Source: Zygnema cylindricum (taxonomy: Eukaryota > Streptophyta > Zygnematophyceae > Zygnematales > Zygnemataceae). From it: DNA of 64,000 bases. A program made the position numbers and the translations under genes. Below, piece by piece: positions 59,594 through 64,000 of this stretch. The stretch lies in contig JBBHKE010001957.1 of NCBI GenBank assembly GCA_037447655.1, positions 1-64,000 on the forward strand. Direction: 5' to 3'. Under the pieces are notes generated by a model. The model did not search any database and had not been told where the DNA came from. It saw only the letters and a program-made list of their open reading frames with translations. The first letter of the stretch is position 1, and each line of letters opens with the position of its first letter.

Positions 59594-60598
59594 TGTTGAA
59601 ATAAGTAGTTTCTGTATTTTCTAGGTCTAAAATAAATTAGCGGAAACATATATAGAAAATGATGGCAGCCCGCCTCAATCTCTTCTCTCTTTCCCCCATA
59701 CTTGTTGTAGTCACTGAAGGAGAGAGAGAGCGATGGAGCCATGGCTGCCTCAGCTCTATAGGAAGGACTAAAGAGTGACTTAAGTCACTCTAAACAAAAT
59801 GTTGAGTCCGGCAGGACTCGAACCCCCGACCGGTAGAGCGCGGCGTAGCCGTTAGCTCTAACCAGTCTGTCGTAGAGGTCCGTTAGATGATATAGGGTTT
59901 CATTTATATTTAAACTATTGTATTACACTGAAATGACTTAACTGAAATATGGACGAAACGAACATAGAACTTGTTAAGGTTTAGTGCGAACGTCATTTCG
60001 CACGAAACAAATGAAACGGACATTTGTTTTAAACAGTCGACATTTTATGTCGGATTTAATCTGACGGCGCACGTCATCGCCGAGATCGCGGAATGGTCAC
60101 TTTGGATTTTATGGACGTGGCATGACGTGGCGCCGCGTGGAAGGATGACATTCGGTCGCGAGAATTCCGGAGAATATACGAACGAGTGGAAAAATGACAC
60201 GCGTCCACTCAGTAGCCTTATCGTACACCGGCCGTACAGAAAGGACATCGGCAGTAGTACCTTTCTGTACTTTACAGTAATATAATTGGTTCGTACTTTA
60301 GTAGATAGGGGTTGTGAGAGAGATTTAGGACTTAGGAAATTTTGGTAGATAGACACCTCTCTCTCTAAGAGAGCCTTATATAAATTGGCATTTTTGCCGG
60401 CTCATAACGTATCAGCTGGTTGGCCTTTTTCAGTGATTCTTTTTGCTACGGACTCAGGGGAGTCCATGCTACACAGGGGTGCAGTCAAATTGTCAGTTTG
60501 CCTTCTTAGCAGCAGTGGTTGTGGCTTAAAGTGGGTTAGTTAAATACTATCTAGAGGCTTCCTGTATTTTGTGGTCCAATGGAGGACACAGAATTGCA
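59594..60598 (+). repeat. 3' LTR of element A
   Basis: TGTTGAAATAAG to GAATTGCA. Palindrome GAGTGACTTAAGTCACTC at 59773-59790 and a perfect antisense B box (GGACTCGAACC, 59814-59824). Confidence 0.95.
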
Positions 60599-61543
60599 CT
60601 CTCTAGCCCCCATACTTGTTGTAGTCACAGAAGGATAGAGAGGGAGGTTGATCCATGGCTGCCTTAGTTGAAACAAGCAGTTATTTTTAGTAGGTTACTA
60701 AAAATATACCCGACGGACCCGGGATTTGATCCCGGTACCTTCGGTTCATCAAGTTGACCGATACCGGTCATCTTTATCCTATTAGACTAGGACCAATGCT
60801 AAATGCTATAGTATGTGATAGATATATATATCTAAAAGGAGGAACACATTCATTTAACTAAAACTGTATACGGCTTGCATAGATACAGTTTTATGAAAGT
60901 ATGAAGTACGACATTTTTCCAAAACGAATACCACGCATTTTGTTTTGACAGCGAAACAAATATCGCGCAAGTATTTAAAATAGCTAAGATTGCGTCTCGC
61001 TCCGAATCCAACGGCACACATCATCGTCGGAATCCCGGAGTGGTCACTTTGGCGTTTTGTGACGTGGCATGACCTGGAGCCACGTGGAGAGATGACATCC
61101 GGTCATAGGAATTCCGAGGAATGTACGGACGAGTGAAAAGTAGACACGCGTCCGCTTAATAGCCTTGTCGTACATAGGCCGTACAAAAGGTACACCGGCA
61201 GTAGTACTTTTTGGTACGGTACATTAATCTGATTGGTTTGTACTTCAATAGATAGAAATTATTAGAGGGAATCAGGACTTAGAAAAATTTGGTAGGTAGT
61301 CACCTCTCCCTTTGAGAGTTTGTACAAATTGGCATTTTTACTGCCTCATAACTTATCAGCTAGTTGGCCGTTTTCAGTGATTCTTTTTGCTACGGAATCA
61401 GAGGAGTCCAGGCTGCATAGGGATGCAGTCGAACTTTCATTTTGCCTTCCTGGACAGTAGTGGTTTTGGCTTGAAGTGGGTTAGTTAAATACTATCTAGA
61501 GGCTTCCTGTATTCTGTGGTCAAATGGAGGACACAGAATTGCA
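60599..61543 (+). repeat. Right part of the 5' LTR of element B
   Basis: Continues the LTR that starts at 54089. Contains an antisense tRNA-like fold at 60712-60745: T-arm-like stem CCGGG/CCCGG (60719-60735) inside GACGGAC and a partner strand. CCACGTGG, GTAC, ATTGG and TATA-region motifs follow before the end GAATTGCA. Confidence 0.88.
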
Positions 61544-64000
61544 GGTTATGGGCCCACCCTCTAGGGTGCCCACCTTCAATGGATCTGGGTTCATCTATTG
61601 GGAAGCCATGATGATGGGAGCTTTGTGTGAAAAATGATACAAGGGTATCGTCAGTGGACAAGTAAAACGTCCGCCTTCGAGAACTCCACTAAGATTTGGA
61701 AAAGTAAGGTTTCCAGCAGCAACGGCTGCCTCAGAGGAGGAGGCAGATGATGGGGACAGCAGTGTTCCAAAAAGGGAAAAGGGAAGGAGACACCCCTTAC
61801 TCCTATTGCCACAATACCGGGAGCGGCAACCGTGAAGACCGCGGAGAACGACACTCAAATGTGGGAGGATGTAAACATAGCTGCCAAGAACTTCATTCTC
61901 AGGCACCTCACTCAAGCTTAAGCCACTCCTCATCTTCACATTTACAAGGCCGAGGAGTTGTGGGTGAGTTTGGTGGAGATTTATAGAGCTGGAACTATTC
62001 AGAAGCTCCAGTTGGCAGAGCAAAAGCTAGTGAGTTACACTTACAAAGGAGGAAAGATGTTAGATTACTGTAATGATCTTTCTTGTTTGTATATGGAGAT
62101 GGAAAGTGCCAGGTGGACAGGTACAATGAAAATGAAAGTTAACACTCTTATCATGAAATTACCAGATGAGTTCGAGAACATAGTGTACCGAGTACAGGAA
62201 ATGCCTGATAGTTCATGGAAATGGAACACCGTGGTCAGGATGATACTTGTGCAGGAAAACACAATGGAGATTAGGAGAGGAGGGAAGAGCATTCAAGCTC
62301 TAGCAGCAGGAGGGGACCGATGGGGGAAGGACCCGAAGAAACCGTACAAAGGGGAAAGAGATCATTCTGGGGGGCCGAGGCCCCCAAAGGGTCTTTGTCA
62401 TTTTTGCAACAAGCCGAGACACTTCATCGCAGATTGTGTCAAGTTGTCGGAGTTGAGGCTCCAAGAGAACAGCGGAGGGGGTTTTTCCCGAGGGAAGAAA
62501 AAGGTACTTGTGGTTACAAAAGTGACAGGAGAAACCGAGGATGAGTCCTATGAGGAGGATGGGGAGCTTTTTCTTGACGAGAGCTTGGAGGAGAAGGAGA
62601 TCCCTTGGAGACACAAGTGTGCCCTTCGAGCAATTCGGGAAGCTCCACAGGAAGGATGGATTATCGACTCAGATGCATCCATGCATATGTGTCGTGATAA
62701 AGAACTCTTCACTAAGCTAAGAAAGATCTCTACTGTAGAAATACAGTATGGGGATGGGAGAGTGGTTACTACAGATCTACTGGGATCAATAGATCTGAAA
62801 GTCTTAGTGGAGGGTAAGACTTCTATACTTACATTCTCAGATGTACTTTACATTCCTCAGCTGAGCAAAAATCTTGTCTCTACGTCTGTGCTAGATGACA
62901 AAGTGTTTGTTACCTTCACTCGAAAGGGAGTCTTTACAGCTAAGTATGGGGATGAAGTTTACTTCACGGCAGATAAGGGTAGCCAATGAATGTTCAGGCT
63001 TAACCTGAGTAATGAAAAGAATAATGCTTATTATGTTGGTGTTCCTAAGTTGATGATATGGCATAAGCGGTTGAGGCATGTGCATTTTGATAGGTTGAGG
63101 GAAATGAAAAAGCTTGGGGTAGTAGAAGGCATTCAGTTTGGGGACAATGAAATGATGGATGATTGTAGTGGGTGTGCTCAAGTTAAGGTTCACAGACTTT
63201 CCTTACCCAAAGCCTCCACATATAGAGGTGAGAAAGTGTTAGACTTGGTCCACACAGATATTTGGGGACAAGCAAAAGTACCTTCGGTTGGAGGAAAGAG
63301 GTTTATGATGACAATAACCGATGACTGGTCTAGATACTTAGAGTCTACTTTCTAAAAACAAAGTCTGAAGCATCAACTTACTTTAAAGAATATAAAGCCT
63401 GGAGTGAGAAGTTGCATGAAACCCCTATTAAGAGGATAAGGAGTGATAATGGGGGGGAATATACCTCTAACCAGTTTGAGGAATATCTGAGAGATGACGG
63501 AGTGCGGCACCAGAAAACTGTACCATATAATCCGGAACAAAATGGGGTAGCTGAGAGGTTGAATCGAACCCTAGGAGAGAGTGCATGTAGTATTTTGGCA
63601 GACTAGAAAATAGGAAAGAGATTTTGGGCAGAAGCAATAAACTGTGCCAACTACATTAAGAATAGAGTCCTTACCTCAACTATAAAGGGAGTGACACCTG
63701 ATGAGGGATGGGTTGGAAGGAAACCAGATATCTCACACCTTAAAGTATTCGGTAGCCAAGTTTACAGTCTTGACACGGATAGGAAAAATTGGAAAGTAGA
63801 TGCTAAGGGAAAACCTGGATACTTTGTGGGATATGATGAGGATGTTAAGGGATATAGAGTCTATAACTTAGCAAAGAAAGATATAATTCGGGTCAAACAC
63901 TTAGTTGCATGGATGAAGGGAAGTCATTTAACCCCTTCAAATATACAAAGAAGATAAGAATCAGATTTGAGTCCGAAAGTGAGGAGAACTCGGTCGTTCC
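61524..64000 (+). pseudogene. Gag-pol of element B, partial
   Basis: Starts MEDTELQVMGPPSRVP. After GALCEK a TGA stands where relatives have CGA (KRYWGIV), a CpG-to-TpG change. From 61958 to 62989 gag is open: core, knuckle (CHFCNKPRHFIADC, with basic changes), protease region changed to DSDA, LVEGKTSILTF. Pre-integrase and integrase follow (IWHKRLRHVHFDRL, SDNGGEYTSNQFEEY, EQNGVAERLNRTLGES) with a stop near 62987 and frame changes near 63340 and 63604. The window ends in the integrase C-terminal part. Confidence 0.9.
61544..61558 (+). promoter_or_regulatory. Primer binding site of element B, perfect
   Basis: GGTTATGGGCCCACC follows the LTR end directly. All 15 bases are complementary to the initiator tRNA-Met anticodon arm (recalled plant sequence). 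The same bases encode VMGP of gag, whose start is at 61524. Confidence 0.85.

Larger units (their letters stand above)
54187..60598 (+). mobile_element. Copia element A, full length, CTCTC target duplication
   Basis: LTRs 54187-55192 and 59594-60598, TG...CA ends, perfect CTCTC on both sides (54182-54186 and 60599-60603), polypurine tract AATAAGGGGAG before the 3' LTR. In the first 370 bp the two LTRs differ at about 16 positions by eye, so the insertion is not very recent. Gag-pol is complete in order but broken by stops. Confidence 0.95.
54089..64000 (+). mobile_element. Copia element B, 3' end outside the window
   Basis: 5' LTR in two parts, 54089-54186 and 60599-61543, split by element A; together about 1.04 kb. 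Primer site at 61544, gag from 61524 and pol to the window edge. It sits in the 5' LTR of F in the opposite orientation. Confidence 0.85.

Overview
The window is nuclear DNA of a land plant. It carries one intron-containing protein gene, a P1B-type heavy-metal ATPase of the plant HMA2/HMA4 class with plant-style GT-AG introns. Almost everything else is decayed retrotransposon sequence, mostly Copia-type. The ATPase differs from the angiosperm forms I know (a long N-terminal extension and a very large Cys/His tail), which may point to a seed-free plant, but I cannot place the lineage. There is one assembly gap, at 21223-21232.

Layout. 1-2850: an LTR followed by a decayed Copia gag on the minus strand. 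2851-9184: AT-rich DNA without a recognisable gene, holding a small MULE-like element, LTR scraps and short tandem repeats. 9185-9489: a second copy of the MULE-like element. 9666-16358: the eight-exon ATPase gene (+). 17456-21222 (-): a fragment with Copia LTR and gag joined to Ty3/gypsy reverse transcriptase, RNase H and integrase. 21233-29261: a plus-strand Copia element with other LTRs nested in it. 29262-36258: LTR fragments, a nested LTR pair, unassigned sequence and a decayed minus-strand pol. 36259-54088 (-): a pile of Copia elements (D, E, F below) with a different LTR (H) among them. 54089-64000 (+): element A inserted into the 5' LTR of element B, which is itself inserted into the 5' LTR of F.

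The Copia elements share several traits. LTRs are about 1 kb. The gag start codon lies 17-20 bp inside the 3' end of the LTR. The primer binding site follows the LTR directly and is complementary to the anticodon arm of initiator tRNA-Met (half-tRNA priming, as in Drosophila copia), so it is also gag coding sequence. U3 regions carry clustered GTAC and ACGT motifs, a CCAAT box and a TATA box. On the antisense strand U3 holds a tRNA-like fold whose stems vary in a compensatory way between subfamilies. All element reading frames seen are broken by stops, frameshifts or deletions, except one gag (19200-20330).

The ATPase is predicted to export Zn2+ (possibly Cd2+) across a membrane. Its neighbourhood contains GTAC clusters, and some LTRs contain exact matches to the zinc-deficiency element RTGTCGACAY. 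A regulatory link to the gene is only a hypothesis. Element letters (A-K, X, Z) are labels used only in this annotation.
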